DNA of 64,000 nucleotides. Origin: Pectobacterium carotovorum. GTDB lineage: Bacteria; Pseudomonadota; Gammaproteobacteria; Enterobacterales; Enterobacteriaceae. Location of the stretch: contig NZ_JAXAFK010000001.1 in NCBI RefSeq assembly GCF_033898505.1, positions 1,984,001 to 2,048,000 of the forward strand, in the 5' to 3' direction. A program made the position numbers and the translations under genes. The notes under the pieces are model-generated. The model was not told where the DNA came from. It made no database searches and saw only the letters and a list, made by a program, of their open reading frames with translations. How positions within the stretch are numbered: the stretch's first letter is position 1; the number at the start of each line of letters is the position of its first letter. This document shows, in pieces, positions 19,188 to 30,388 of the stretch.

Positions 19188-19275
19188 GGGCTTTTGTCCC
19201 GCCGTGTAACCTCAACTGGAGGTCGCCAGCTCTCGGACCAGACATCCATATTGCATGGATCGGAACCCTAGCCAG
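19182..19275 (-). ncRNA. Guanidine-I (ykkC) riboswitch aptamer
   Basis: The minus strand carries the conserved blocks of the ykkC motif in order: CTAGGGTTCCG (19261-19271), CTGGTCCGAGAG (about 19229-19240) and ACACGGCGGGACAAAAGCCCGGGAGA in the 3' part (written here as one motif over 19182-19207; key bases GGGAcAAAAGcCCGGGAGA). A variable stem (ATCCATGCAATATGGAT) lies between the first two. It precedes the binding-protein gene of the carboxylase operon, the commonest setting for this class. Confidence 0.93.
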
Positions 19276-19474
19276 CTATTCAGGTTGTTCAGCGCCCTAT
19301 GTGGTGCTGTCCCGAATAGAGAAGAGCAAAATGCGTGCCAGCAGCGAAAATGCCGGTACGGCGGTAGTTTATAGGGAGAATGATAGAGAGAAGCATGCCG
19401 CGCGCGCCATCTCGGTGCAATAGCACAGCGAGTGCGCTTCACGGCAGTGCAGTGAGGGTTAACGGATGCGAGGC

Positions 19475-19888
19475 TTAGCGTGCAGAACGGTTCGCCGTTA
19501 TTTTTTCCAGCAGCGCGCTAAACGTGGCTTGTTCGTCAGGGGACAACGCCTGAAGCATCTGCGCCTCAATCTGCTTTCCCTGATGCAGAAAAACTTGCGT
19601 AAATGCGACGCCCTTATCGGACAAACTGAGCCACACGCTGCGGCCATCATCCGGGTTATCGATCTTGCGGACATAATCGCGTTTGACCAGCTCCGCGACC
19701 ATGCGGGTGATCTGCGCCTTATCCCGCCCCACCATTTTCGCCAGCGACTGAGGCGTAATGCGCCCTTCCGTCGCGATGATCTTGCATAAGCGAATGTGCA
19801 CCACATCTAAGCTAATGTCGTGCGCCTTCATCTGTTCCTGCATCTGTGCCTTATAGCTTTCCAGTAAGGCAAAAAGCGCTTTCATCAT
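19475..19888 (-). CDS. MarR-family transcriptional regulator
   Basis: A 137-residue winged-helix regulator. The DNA-binding core ITPQSLAKMVGRDKAQITRMVAELVKRDYV and wing NPDDGRSVWLSLSDKG are clear. It is divergent from a DUF3861 gene, and two palindromes lie in the 81-base spacer, so autoregulation and control of the partner gene are likely. It runs in the same direction as the guanidine operon, whose riboswitch begins about 200 bases downstream; whether it also acts there is unknown. The effector is unknown. Two ATG codons are adjacent at 19888 and 19885. Confidence 0.87.
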   Translation of the reverse strand: MMKALFALLESYKAQMQEQMKAHDISLDVVHIRLCKIIATEGRITPQSLAKMVGRDKAQITRMVAELVKRDYVRKIDNPDDGRSVWLSLSDKGVAFTQVFLHQGKQIEAQMLQALSPDEQATFSALLEKITANRSAR

Positions 19889-19894
19889 ATTTTA

Positions 19895-19907
19895 TTGACT
19901 CAGTCAA
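19895..19907. promoter_or_regulatory. Candidate MarR operator 1
   Basis: A 13-bp palindrome TTGACT-C-AGTCAA lies just upstream of the MarR start. It shares the core TTGA...TCAA with the second palindrome. Confidence 0.55.
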
Positions 19908-19918
19908 CCAATGATCAT

Positions 19919-19939
19919 ATAGTTGATTTTATCAACTAT
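19919..19939. promoter_or_regulatory. Candidate MarR operator 2
   Basis: A 9-bp perfect inverted repeat ATAGTTGAT-TTT-ATCAACTAT lies midway between the divergent MarR and DUF3861 genes. Length and symmetry fit a MarR-dimer site. Confidence 0.65.
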
Positions 19940-19969
19940 CTATCATGAATTCAATTTACCGAGGCTACG

Positions 19970-20245
19970 ATGGGAAACGTCTATCAGATTACGGTGGAAG
20001 AAAAAGCAGGGCCGCAGCGCACGCTGTCGTTTGAATGCTCGATTCACGATGACCTGTTCAAGATACTGGAAAAAGTCGATGGCAAGATGGACATGACGCC
20101 GGAACAGACGCAGGCTTTTCTGGTGGGGCTGAAGCTATTTAGTGAGGTGATGATGCAGAATAGAAAGCACCCGTTGTTTAAGGAATTTGCCACCCCGTTC
20201 AGGGAATTCATGTTGAACCTGAAGAAACAGCCAACTGCCGGGTAA
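19970..20245 (+). CDS. DUF3861 family protein
   Basis: A 91-residue soluble protein (MGNVYQITVEEKAGPQRTLSFECSIHDDLF...) which I place in DUF3861 from its pattern. The function is unknown. The start has CCGAGG as a ribosome binding site. It is divergent from the MarR regulator with shared palindromic operator candidates, which suggests it is that regulator's main target. Confidence 0.75.
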   Translation: MGNVYQITVEEKAGPQRTLSFECSIHDDLFKILEKVDGKMDMTPEQTQAFLVGLKLFSEVMMQNRKHPLFKEFATPFREFMLNLKKQPTAG

Positions 20246-20276
20246 ATTAAAGAGGTATCACGGCGGAAAATAACGC

Positions 20277-20307
20277 GCCCCACGCCATATCAATATCAGC
20301 GTGGGGC
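20277..20307. terminator. Terminator between DUF3861 gene and katG
   Basis: A 9-bp perfect stem (GCCCCACGC, 13-base loop) lies between the two converging genes. The plus strand continues TTGTTT, so it fits the DUF3861 transcript best and may also end katG. Confidence 0.75.
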
Positions 20308-20325
20308 TTGTTTGCATCTTACTCT

Positions 20326-22941
<2,616 letters not shown>

Positions 22942-24072
22942 CTACAGCGACGGCGAACGGAGTATAAACTGGGTAATTTCGGCGCGTTTCCCTAAGCGGA
23001 TAGGAAAGCCGTTCCACAGGCCCGCACCATTGCTCACGTACAGATGCATGCCATCCACGTCATAGCTACCGGACACATAACCTTCATTCGCCAGCTGTGT
23101 CACCCAGTGCATGCCCAACACCTGTCCGCCGTGCGTATGGCCGGAGAGCTGTAAATTCGCACCGGCACGCGCGTTCTCTTTCGCTCCCGTTGGCCGATGG
23201 CTGAGCAGAACGACGGCGCTATCTGGTGAGATTCCATTGAGCGCGGCGCCAGTATCCGGCAGCGGCTGTTGAAAATCAGCGGCGGTACGATCGGTGATAC
23301 CAGCCAGTACAAACGTGGCATTATCGCGACCGATCGACACATGTTCATTAAGCAACAGGCGTAAACCCAACGCATTCAACCGCTGCACCCATTGCGTATA
23401 TTCCACGTAATATTCATGGTTGCCCACGATGGCAAACACGCCGTGTGGCGCACTCAGGTTACGCAACGGCTCCATGTCATCGTGACGAGCGTCCACAGTG
23501 CCATCGGCAAGATCGCCCGTAATCACCGTCAGATCGGGCTTAAGCGCATTGGTTTTTGCCACCACCGCCTCCATCCAGGGGCGCTGTAACAGACGGCTGG
23601 CATGTAAATCGGTTAGCTGCACCAGCCGGAAACCATCCAATTCGGGCGGTAGCTGCTTCAGTTCAACTTCTACCGTGCGAACGTCAGGAACACGCACTGC
23701 CTCCCAAACGCCGATAGCCGCTAACCCCATCGCTACGACGGCAATTCCGCCACGCAGCGCCCTATTGTTTAGCAGAACATTCCCAGCCGAGCGGGATAAA
23801 AAACGTCCCACAACGCCGAGCAGATCGACAGCCAACAGCAGAAATGCGGATATCAGTAACGCGCCAAACGCCCATCCCAGAAACATCAGGACAAACGCGG
23901 GCACTTCCGGCGACGCCATCGTGCCAAAAAAGGTGCGCGTAATCAGATGATGCTGCGAAGCCAGCAGCACTAACACCGCCAGTATGCGCTTTACAGGCAC
24001 ACCAACATGTAAGCGCCAGACCAGACGCCAGATAACATAGAGGGCGATGAGCCCGGTAATGACATGAAACAC
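22942..24072 (-). CDS. Membrane-anchored metallophosphoesterase (YkuE/YaeI-like)
   Basis: A 376-residue protein. Four hydrophobic helices occupy about residues 3-130 and the calcineurin-like domain the rest, with all metal motifs: DLHAS, GDLADG, GNHEYY, the histidine in LLSHRP and SGHTHGGQ. Members remove phosphate from lipid or nucleotide substrates; the true substrate is unknown. The frame runs 83 codons further upstream into the divergent DeoR gene, but that part lacks homology features, so I take the GTG at 24072, just before the first helix; its ribosome binding site is weak. Confidence 0.82.
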   Translation of the reverse strand: MFHVITGLIALYVIWRLVWRLHVGVPVKRILAVLVLLASQHHLITRTFFGTMASPEVPAFVLMFLGWAFGALLISAFLLLAVDLLGVVGRFLSRSAGNVLLNNRALRGGIAVVAMGLAAIGVWEAVRVPDVRTVEVELKQLPPELDGFRLVQLTDLHASRLLQRPWMEAVVAKTNALKPDLTVITGDLADGTVDARHDDMEPLRNLSAPHGVFAIVGNHEYYVEYTQWVQRLNALGLRLLLNEHVSIGRDNATFVLAGITDRTAADFQQPLPDTGAALNGISPDSAVVLLSHRPTGAKENARAGANLQLSGHTHGGQVLGMHWVTQLANEGYVSGSYDVDGMHLYVSNGAGLWNGFPIRLGKRAEITQFILRSPSL

Positions 24073-24285
24073 GGATGTTTTTCTCTCTTTATCGGTGGTA
24101 TTGGTATAGTAACGCGTAAATTTTACACTATGACTCACACATTGCAGAGCAACACGGTAGAGAGGTTGTGTTGCCAGAAGGGGCGGATTAACATGGCGCG
24201 ATTCCCTGCGGTATATAGCCCTGACAACAGTGAAGCCTGCCATCTGCGGCTGCTGGTGCATGATTTTGATTAACAAAGGACATTT

Positions 24286-25059
24286 ATGTTCGATTACACC
24301 GACTTTCCCGAACAACGGCAATCTAAAATCAGGCAGATTCTCAGCGAGGAAGGCAAAGTCGTCTGCGCCCAGCTCTCACGCGAATTGAACGTATCCGAGC
24401 ACACCATACGGCGCGACCTGAAGGAGCTGGCGCAATCCGGTGCCTGCAAGCGCGTCTACGGCGGTGCGGTCATCATGCCGCCAGAGGCCATCGATTTTGC
24501 CAGTCGAGCGACTATCGATGCGGTCCAGAAAGATCGCATCGCTCAGGCCGTTATCCCGCTGATTAAACCTAACGGCTGCGTCTTCTTTGACACCGGTACC
24601 ACCAATCTGGCCGTAGCGAAGCAGCTCCCGCCGGGCCTGAAGTTTACCGCCGTGTGCAATTCGCCCATTATCGCGACAGAGCTGATGCAGCATCAGGATG
24701 TAGAAGTGATTTTTCTTGGCGGAAGGATCCAGAAAGAGGTCGGCGGCGCGATTGGTATTGATACGCTTCGACAGCTAGAGAAGATGTATTTCGATCAATG
24801 CCTGCTGGGAGGCTGTGCCTTTGATGCCAATGAAGGCCTGACGGTTTTTGAATATGACGATGCAGAATTCAAAAAGTGTCTGGTCACCCGCAGCAGCGAA
24901 GTGATCGTCGCGCTGACCGCCAATAAGATCGCTGCTCTGGCGCGCTATCGCGTCGCTGGGTGTGATGAGATCGCCGTGCTGGTGACCGATGATGAAATTG
25001 CCCCTGCCTGCCAGAGTGAATTAAGCGAAAAAAACCTGGATCTGATTATTGCCAGATAA
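24286..25059 (+). CDS. DeoR-family transcriptional regulator
   Basis: A 257-residue sugar-metabolism-type regulator: N-terminal HTH (RQSKIRQILSEEGKVVCAQLSRELNVSEHTIRRDLKELAQSGACKRVYGGAV, residues 10-62), then a DeoR C-terminal sensor domain of ribose-5-phosphate-isomerase-like fold (FFDTGTTNLAVAKQL). It would respond to a phosphorylated sugar intermediate. It converges on a HAD phosphatase gene, which may be its functional partner. I cannot assign a more precise name. Confidence 0.88.
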   Translation: MFDYTDFPEQRQSKIRQILSEEGKVVCAQLSRELNVSEHTIRRDLKELAQSGACKRVYGGAVIMPPEAIDFASRATIDAVQKDRIAQAVIPLIKPNGCVFFDTGTTNLAVAKQLPPGLKFTAVCNSPIIATELMQHQDVEVIFLGGRIQKEVGGAIGIDTLRQLEKMYFDQCLLGGCAFDANEGLTVFEYDDAEFKKCLVTRSSEVIVALTANKIAALARYRVAGCDEIAVLVTDDEIAPACQSELSEKNLDLIIAR

Positions 25060-25106
25060 CACGACGGTAGCCCCAGCGGCTGCCGGCTCGCTTCATGTGG
25101 TTCAAT

Positions 25107-25898
25107 TCATGAAAGCAGCAGCTTTATCGTTTTGAGTACCCCGTCGTCGTCATTGCTGCGGGCAACAAAATTCGCCGCGGCTTTGGTTTCCTCAAACGCA
25201 TTGCGCATCGCAAAGCTGTAAGCCCCGCGGCTCATTAGCTCAATATCATTGTAGCCGTCGCCAAACACCATCGTTTCCTCTGGCGTAATCGCCAATTTGT
25301 CCTGCAGGATGTCTACGGTGTGCCCTTTGTGTACGCCGACATCTGCAATGTCGATCCAGGCTGCTTCAGAGACCACGATATAGACATGATCGTGGAACGC
25401 ATCGAGATACTTCGCCGTCTCGTGACAGTTCCCCTCTGGGTCATAAACCGTGATTTTCACAAAGTCATCGGTCACGGTAGCAAAGCTGGAGATCAGCGTC
25501 ACATTGGTGTACGACTTCCTTATCTTTTCCAGTAAAGCCGGGTCGATCGTTTCCTTGACCATTGCGCCATGTGGGGTACAACCGATGACCACGTGCCGAT
25601 CGTCTACACTTTCCAGCACGCCAATCAGGCTCAAGGCCAGACGGTTTTTGATGAGCGATTGGTAAACGTACTCTCCCCGATACTTGATGCGCGTCGCGCT
25701 GTCTCCCAGAATCCAGATATCTTTCACATCATCGCCAAAAAGCGCTTCGACCCGCTCACACTGCTTACCCGTGCAGACAGCAAACCGCACGCCCTTCTCT
25801 TTCATTAACGCATACACGTCGGCAAACAAAGCTCTGTTGTAATCGCCATCATTGTGAAGAAACGTGCCGTCCAGATCGGTAATTACCAACTTGATCAT
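25107..25898 (-). CDS. Cof-type HAD-IIB phosphatase
   Basis: A 263-residue cytoplasmic HAD hydrolase with motif I DLDGTFLHND, the C2B cap between residues about 85 and 180, motif III Lys region and motif IV GDGYNDIELM. Relatives dephosphorylate sugar phosphates or cofactors with low specificity. It starts with AGGGGAGTGG before the ATG, is preceded by a 500-base spacer and converges on a DeoR regulator. Confidence 0.9.
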   Translation of the reverse strand: MIKLVITDLDGTFLHNDGDYNRALFADVYALMKEKGVRFAVCTGKQCERVEALFGDDVKDIWILGDSATRIKYRGEYVYQSLIKNRLALSLIGVLESVDDRHVVIGCTPHGAMVKETIDPALLEKIRKSYTNVTLISSFATVTDDFVKITVYDPEGNCHETAKYLDAFHDHVYIVVSEAAWIDIADVGVHKGHTVDILQDKLAITPEETMVFGDGYNDIELMSRGAYSFAMRNAFEETKAAANFVARSNDDDGVLKTIKLLLS

Positions 25899-26320
25899 TC
25901 CACTCCCCTTGCAGATTGTACGTACACAGATAGCCGCGAGTCAGGCTGCGGGCAGCCTGCCTGAACAAAGAAAATATTGATTTTGTGCGGTGTGTTAGAC
26001 GATTGACGCGGTGATGCCACGCCAATGCTCGATCTAGCTCGATGAAAGGTAAAACACACCCAAAAGAGCACATGGCGCGCAAGAAAAATCACTTTACGCC
26101 AAATACATTGAGATATTACGCAGGAAATAGCATAGCACTTATTGATAACAAGCAACAAGAAGCAAAACCAATCAATAGTGAGCGGAAAAAGAGTGCACAC
26201 CGTGGCAGAACCGCATGAAAATGGTTCTGCCACACGCCAGATGTTCGCATGAAGCCGACGCGGGATGAACCCCGCATTCAGACGAACCTGACGTTCAGAC
26301 GCAATGCGTTATTCAAAAAC
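25899..26320. other. Intergenic region upstream of the HAD gene
   Basis: About 420 bases without a convincing gene. It holds an 11-bp perfect hairpin GTGGCAGAACC ... GGTTCTGCCAC (26202-26233) with a 10-base loop and little else; low GC. Short antisense reading frames here have no family features. Confidence 0.55.
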
Positions 26321-26399
26321 TATACCCCTAAATAAGGTGAGGCTCAGAGATGAGCCGAGTATTGCCAACGCACAAGCAGCTTGAAGTATGACGGGTATA
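26321..26399. repeat. ERIC element with internal deletion
   Basis: Both ERIC ends are present (TATACCCCTAAATAA and AGCTTGAAGTATGACGGGTATA) but only 79 bp lie between the outer edges, so about 48 bp of the centre is missing. It ends 4 bases before the gdx stop and can form a hairpin after gdx. Confidence 0.85.
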
Positions 26400-26403
26400 T
26401 ACG

Positions 26404-26718
26404 TTACGAAGACAGTTTCATCAGAACCAAACCACTGACGATCAACAGCGCTGCGATAATCCTCATCGCACTGGCAGGTTCATTGAGGAATACCAATCCC
26501 ACCACAAACGCCCCTACCGCGCCAATTCCCGTCCAGATGGTGTAAGCCGTCCCCAAGGGGAGAGATTTCATCGCCATGGATAACAGCGCAAAGCTGACGA
26601 TCATGGCGACAATCGTGACAACCGATGCGCCTATTTTCGTGAATCCATCAGACAACTTCATGCTGTAAGACCAGACAATTTCAAACAAACCGGCAAGCGC
26701 TAATAGAAACCAGGCCAT
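26404..26718 (-). CDS. gdx: Guanidinium exporter Gdx (SugE, SMR family)
   Basis: A 104-residue small multidrug resistance protein with four helices. The conserved membrane Glu is in LAGLFEIVWSYSMK (Glu13) and the Gdx-subtype signature LPLGTAYTIWTGIGAVGAF is present. Gdx members exchange guanidinium for protons as dual-topology dimers in the inner membrane. A guanidine-II riboswitch lies immediately upstream, which supports the Gdx rather than the Qac subtype. TAAGGAG precedes the ATG at good spacing. Confidence 0.95.
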   Translation of the reverse strand: MAWFLLALAGLFEIVWSYSMKLSDGFTKIGASVVTIVAMIVSFALLSMAMKSLPLGTAYTIWTGIGAVGAFVVGLVFLNEPASAMRIIAALLIVSGLVLMKLSS

Positions 26719-26744
26719 ACCCAGTTCTCCTTAAACATCGAATA

Positions 26745-26790
26745 GGGGTCGTCCCGTGAATCCTTTTCGCGTCAGGGGTCGTCCCCTGTC
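26745..26790 (-). ncRNA. Guanidine-II (mini-ykkC) riboswitch upstream of gdx
   Basis: Two hairpins with ACGA tetraloops: P1 CAGGGG-ACGA-CCCCTG (26773-26788) and P2 GGG-ACGA-CCC (26746-26755), joined by 17 bases. The gdx Shine-Dalgarno follows within 20 bases. This is the usual architecture and gene partner of the class: guanidine pairs with the loops, favours the two-hairpin form and frees the ribosome binding site. Confidence 0.92.
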
Positions 26791-26808
26791 AGGATGTTCT
26801 GCCGCGAT

Positions 26809-26837
26809 ACGATAGCGTTGCGCTATCAGGGAGTAAA
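26809..26837 (-). promoter_or_regulatory. Candidate sigma-70 promoter of gdx
   Basis: TTTACT (-35, 26832-26837) and TATCGT (-10, 26809-26814) are separated by exactly 17 bases, each matching consensus at four of six positions. The spacer contains a GATAGCG/CGCTATC hairpin overlapping the -10. Transcription would start shortly before the riboswitch. Confidence 0.45.
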
Positions 26838-26998
26838 GTCTTTGCGCTTTCATCACCTCACGGGGATTTTCTTCACGCCAGTACAGGAAGCACCAGAGCT
26901 GACAATGCGATTCGCAACACTTAAATATCCAACCGAGATCATGTTATTCACATTTCATTAAACCCCACCGTTGACAACGCTGCGGCTACGCCATATTC

Positions 26999-27032
26999 AT
27001 ATGTACGGACAAGTTAAAATGTCCGTACATAT
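26999..27032. promoter_or_regulatory. 34-bp perfect palindrome upstream of the symporter gene
   Basis: Two 13-bp arms (ATATGTACGGACA and its exact complement) separated by 8 AT-rich bases, ending 166 bases before the symporter ATG. No U-tract follows, so an operator or a leader-RNA hairpin is more likely than a terminator. Confidence 0.7.
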
Positions 27033-27197
27033 AAAAATATAACATTGGCTACGACACATGGCTCATGACGCGGGTTGTATCGCTAAAAATCAAAAAAATC
27101 TTGTTAGTTCATGTCGTTAGAGACATCAACTGCATGATGGCGAGTTTTGCAGGTTCAGCCTTATCCGTACTGTTTTAACCTACAAGAGATCAACACT

Positions 27198-28493
27198 ATG
27201 TCGACAAAAACACCTATCTGGAAAGGTCTGACATTTCAGGTTCTGGCGGCAATGGCGCTGGGCATTGCCCTCGGTTTTGCCGCGCCGGAACTGGCTGCAA
27301 AGTTTAAAATACTCGGCGACATCTTTCTGAAACTCATCAAAACCGCCGTTGCACCACTCATCTTTTTTACCGTGGTGCATGGCATCGCCTCCGCTGGAGA
27401 TATCAAAAAAGTGGGTAAAATCGGCGTGCGTGCGCTGATCTATTTTGAACTGGTTTCGACCTTTGCCCTCGCTCTCGGCCTCGGCTGGGCAAATATCATT
27501 GATATCGGTTCTGGCATTCATGCTGATAATGTCAGCAAGACGGCCACTGCCGCCGTTGATTCTGCCATAGCAAAAGGCCACATGCCGACCAGCACCATGG
27601 ATTTTATCTACGCTATTTTCCCCGATAATTTCATTGGAGCCTTTGCTGGTGGGCAGCTTTTACAAGTGCTGGTGATCTCACTGATTTTCGGTTTCGCTTT
27701 GCTCGCACTCCCACACGAAAAACGCAGCGTCATTGAAAATGGCATGAACCGCATTTCGGAATGCTTCTTCGAGTTCATCAATTTAATCATGAAATTAGCA
27801 CCGATTGGCGCCTTTGGTTCCGTCGCTTATGCCGTGGGAAGTAACGGCAGCAGCGTGCTGCTGTCGCTGTTGAATCTGGTATTGATGTTCTATGCCGCCG
27901 TCGCCTTTTTCATCATCGTTATTTTGGGCAGCATCTGTCGATTTGCAGGATTTAGCCTGACTCGCTTTCTTAAATACATCCGCGATGAGATCGTGATTGT
28001 GCTGGGAACGGCGTCGTCCGAAAGTGCCTTACCTCGGCTGTTGCAGAAACTGGAGCGCTTTGGCTGTTCACGTCAGAGCGTGGGGTTGATTCTCCCGACA
28101 GGTTACGCATTTAACCTCGACGGAACCAGCATTTACATGTCGATGTGTACGCTGTTTATCGCCAATGCCTATGGTGTTGACCTGAGTTGGCAACAGCAAA
28201 TGGGCATTTTGCTCATCATGCTGGTGACATCAAAAGGCGCCGCAGCCGTCTCTGGCGGCAGCTTCGTGGTCTTCGCGGCAACCGTGGCAACTGTAGGTAA
28301 TTTACCAATAGAAGGACTGGCGCTGATTTTCGGTGTCTATCGCTTTATGTCGATGGCAATTGCCTTGTGCAACACGGTAGGAAACAGCGTGGCCACTATC
28401 GTCGTCGCAAAATGGTGCGGTGAATATTCGCCTCAGCCTGACGATGCACAGGACCGCTCTCTCCTTACCCAGGAAACTCGCCCCGCTCGCTAA
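27198..28493 (+). CDS. Dicarboxylate/amino acid:cation symporter (DAACS family)
   Basis: A 431-residue inner-membrane carrier related to GltP, DctA and GltPh. The hairpin HP1 serine-rich stretch (LGTASSESALPRLLQKLE), the TM7 motif GYAFNLDGTSIYM, HP2 region TSKGAAAVSGGSF and TM8 (RFMSMAIALCNTVGNSVAT) with its substrate-binding polar residues are all present. Likely substrates are C4-dicarboxylates, glutamate or aspartate. The frame opens 17 codons earlier, but the family N-terminus starts near MSTKTPIWKGLTFQVL. It lies alone before the second tRNA-Val. Confidence 0.9.
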   Translation: MSTKTPIWKGLTFQVLAAMALGIALGFAAPELAAKFKILGDIFLKLIKTAVAPLIFFTVVHGIASAGDIKKVGKIGVRALIYFELVSTFALALGLGWANIIDIGSGIHADNVSKTATAAVDSAIAKGHMPTSTMDFIYAIFPDNFIGAFAGGQLLQVLVISLIFGFALLALPHEKRSVIENGMNRISECFFEFINLIMKLAPIGAFGSVAYAVGSNGSSVLLSLLNLVLMFYAAVAFFIIVILGSICRFAGFSLTRFLKYIRDEIVIVLGTASSESALPRLLQKLERFGCSRQSVGLILPTGYAFNLDGTSIYMSMCTLFIANAYGVDLSWQQQMGILLIMLVTSKGAAAVSGGSFVVFAATVATVGNLPIEGLALIFGVYRFMSMAIALCNTVGNSVATIVVAKWCGEYSPQPDDAQDRSLLTQETRPAR

Positions 28494-28738
28494 TCACAAG
28501 CCAGCAACGGACAAGAGCGGATAAATGACAGACATCAGCCATGACGACACACGGCGCCATGGCTGAGTAGTGAGTCTCAACGCACGAATTCGGCTAAACA
28601 TTCAACACTTGAAAGAGGATGGTAAACAAAGCGCTTGCCACCAACGTCGGAGCCGTCCATAATAGCGCCCATTCCAAACGCTGGAATGAAGAAAAGCATT
28701 CTAATCAAAACGTTACTGATTAAGATGTTATCTCCTGT

Positions 28739-28815
28739 ACGACCGTAGCTCAGTTGGTTAGAGCACCACCTTGACATGGTGGGGGTCGGTGGTTCGAGTC
28801 CACTCGGTCGTACCA
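28739..28815 (+). tRNA. valW: tRNA-Val (GAC), second copy
   Basis: A 77-base cloverleaf with anticodon GAC in loop TTGACAT, D-arm and anticodon arm identical to the first tRNA-Val and an encoded CCA. Its acceptor stem is ACGACCG / CGGTCGT, so pair 1-72 is A-U where E. coli valW has G-C. T-arm GGTGG..CCACT. It is 18.2 kb from the first copy. Confidence 0.95.
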
Positions 28816-29023
28816 ATTCATGTTCTGTAAATATTATCCTACGCCCGTAGGTTAATGAACGTGAATTGAATTTCTCCCCCTACTCGTATCCTGTTAATTT
28901 CCTCGGCATCAAATTAAACCCAACGCCTTTTTGTCTGTTTTACCTGCTGATTGATTCAGGTTCGCCTGCTACGGCTACCCCCGCTTTCACTACTGCGCAA
29001 ATAGCCAAACAGCAAATGTTACA

Positions 29024-30244
29024 TCACGGCGCCTGCTCCGCCGCAATAAATGCCGCCACATCCATCACGTTAGCTGGCGGCTGGTGCTGTTGAAGTTGCT
29101 GAGCCATATAGCGCATGTAAGGATCGATATGACCAAAAATCGCCTTATAGCCCGCGCAAAGATGATTATGCCAATGTTTATCGACACGATGAATACGGTG
29201 TTTCGGGCATCCACCATGGCAGGCAAAGCGATACTCACAGCGTAAGCACATCGGCGATAAGTTGGCTTTCTGCATACCAAACTGGCGTTGTTGTTTGCTA
29301 TTGACCAGCTTATCCAGACGATCGGTAGCAAGGTTACCCAGCCGGTGTTCCGGATAGACAAAGTGATCGCAGCTGTAAATATCGCCGTTCATCTCAACGA
29401 CAAGCCCGGTACCACAGGTCGCTTGCATAACACAGAGACTGGGCTTATCCCCTGCCCACGCGGCAAGCGCATTATCAAAGAGCTGCACAAAAACCCGCCC
29501 AACATCGTGGCGAACCCAGTAGTCAAAAATCGTGTTCATGAATTGGCCGTAGGCTTCGCCACTCACTGACCACGGCGTCACCTGCGTATTGGACAGCGTT
29601 TGAGGGTGAATCAACTCGCCAAATGCATGGTTGACCTCGCGCTGTTCCACCGCGGGGATAAATTGAACGTGCTGCGCCCCCAGATCCTGAGTCAGAAAGC
29701 GGTAGATCTCCAGAGGAGCCTGCGCCGTTTCATTGTTCACTACCGTTAGCAGATTAAACTCAACCCGATACTGTTTCAGTAGCGTGACGGCCTCAATGAC
29801 CCGATCAAAAACCGATTTTCCACTGTGCGTGACACGATAGCGATCGTGCAGCCATTTTGGCCCATCTATCGATACCCCAACCAGAAACTGATTCTCTGCC
29901 AGAAACGCAGACCACGCTTCGTCAAGCAACACGCCGTTTGTTTGCATGCTGTTACGGATGGTTTTTCCATTCGCGTATTGCCGCTGGTAGGACAACGCGC
30001 GCCGATAAAAATCCAGCCCGGCCATCGTGGGTTCTCCCCCCTGCCAGGTAAATTCGACCTCATCAGCGGGGTTCGACTCAATATACTGCCGCACGTACTG
30101 CCGCAGAATATTGTCATCCATATGGCGGCTCGATTTCGCTGGTTTAAGCGTCCCCTGTTCTTTCTCAAGATAGAAGCAATAGTCACAAGCAAGATTACAC
30201 TGATAGCTGGTGGGCTTCGCCATCAGGTGAAAAGGTCGCTTCAT
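29024..30244 (-). CDS. Anaerobic sulfatase-maturating enzyme (radical SAM, SPASM)
   Basis: A 406-residue radical SAM enzyme that oxidises the active-site Cys or Ser of a sulfatase to formylglycine. The SAM cluster motif is CNLACDYCFYLEK (about residues 17-24), with the GGEP motif in WQGGEPTM. The C-terminal SPASM part holds two further Fe-S sites (CGTGLVVEMNGDIYSCDHF and CLRCEYRFACHGGCP). It is divergent from a PTS-sulfatase operon and so probably activates that sulfatase. GGAGGT precedes the ATG at 30244; 24 further upstream codons are not needed. E. coli yidF, beside yidG, yidH and yidJ, is a comparable gene. Confidence 0.92.
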   Translation of the reverse strand: MKRPFHLMAKPTSYQCNLACDYCFYLEKEQGTLKPAKSSRHMDDNILRQYVRQYIESNPADEVEFTWQGGEPTMAGLDFYRRALSYQRQYANGKTIRNSMQTNGVLLDEAWSAFLAENQFLVGVSIDGPKWLHDRYRVTHSGKSVFDRVIEAVTLLKQYRVEFNLLTVVNNETAQAPLEIYRFLTQDLGAQHVQFIPAVEQREVNHAFGELIHPQTLSNTQVTPWSVSGEAYGQFMNTIFDYWVRHDVGRVFVQLFDNALAAWAGDKPSLCVMQATCGTGLVVEMNGDIYSCDHFVYPEHRLGNLATDRLDKLVNSKQQRQFGMQKANLSPMCLRCEYRFACHGGCPKHRIHRVDKHWHNHLCAGYKAIFGHIDPYMRYMAQQLQQHQPPANVMDVAAFIAAEQAP

Positions 30245-30355
30245 CTTACCTCCTATCAAATCGTGTCTGTGCGGATGACTGTCAGCCCCCTGCATGGGAA
30301 AAGTGACCATGATCACCCTCTGGATATCTGATATTGACAGTATTAAAAAATAATG

Positions 30356-30369
30356 GAAATAATAATTTC
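30356..30369. promoter_or_regulatory. Candidate RpiR-type operator 1
   Basis: GAAAT-AATA-ATTTC, a 14-bp palindrome in the divergent promoter between the radical SAM gene and the PTS gene. The same format recurs 33 bp downstream. Confidence 0.6.
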
Positions 30370-30388
30370 ACCAAACAACAAAATAAAT

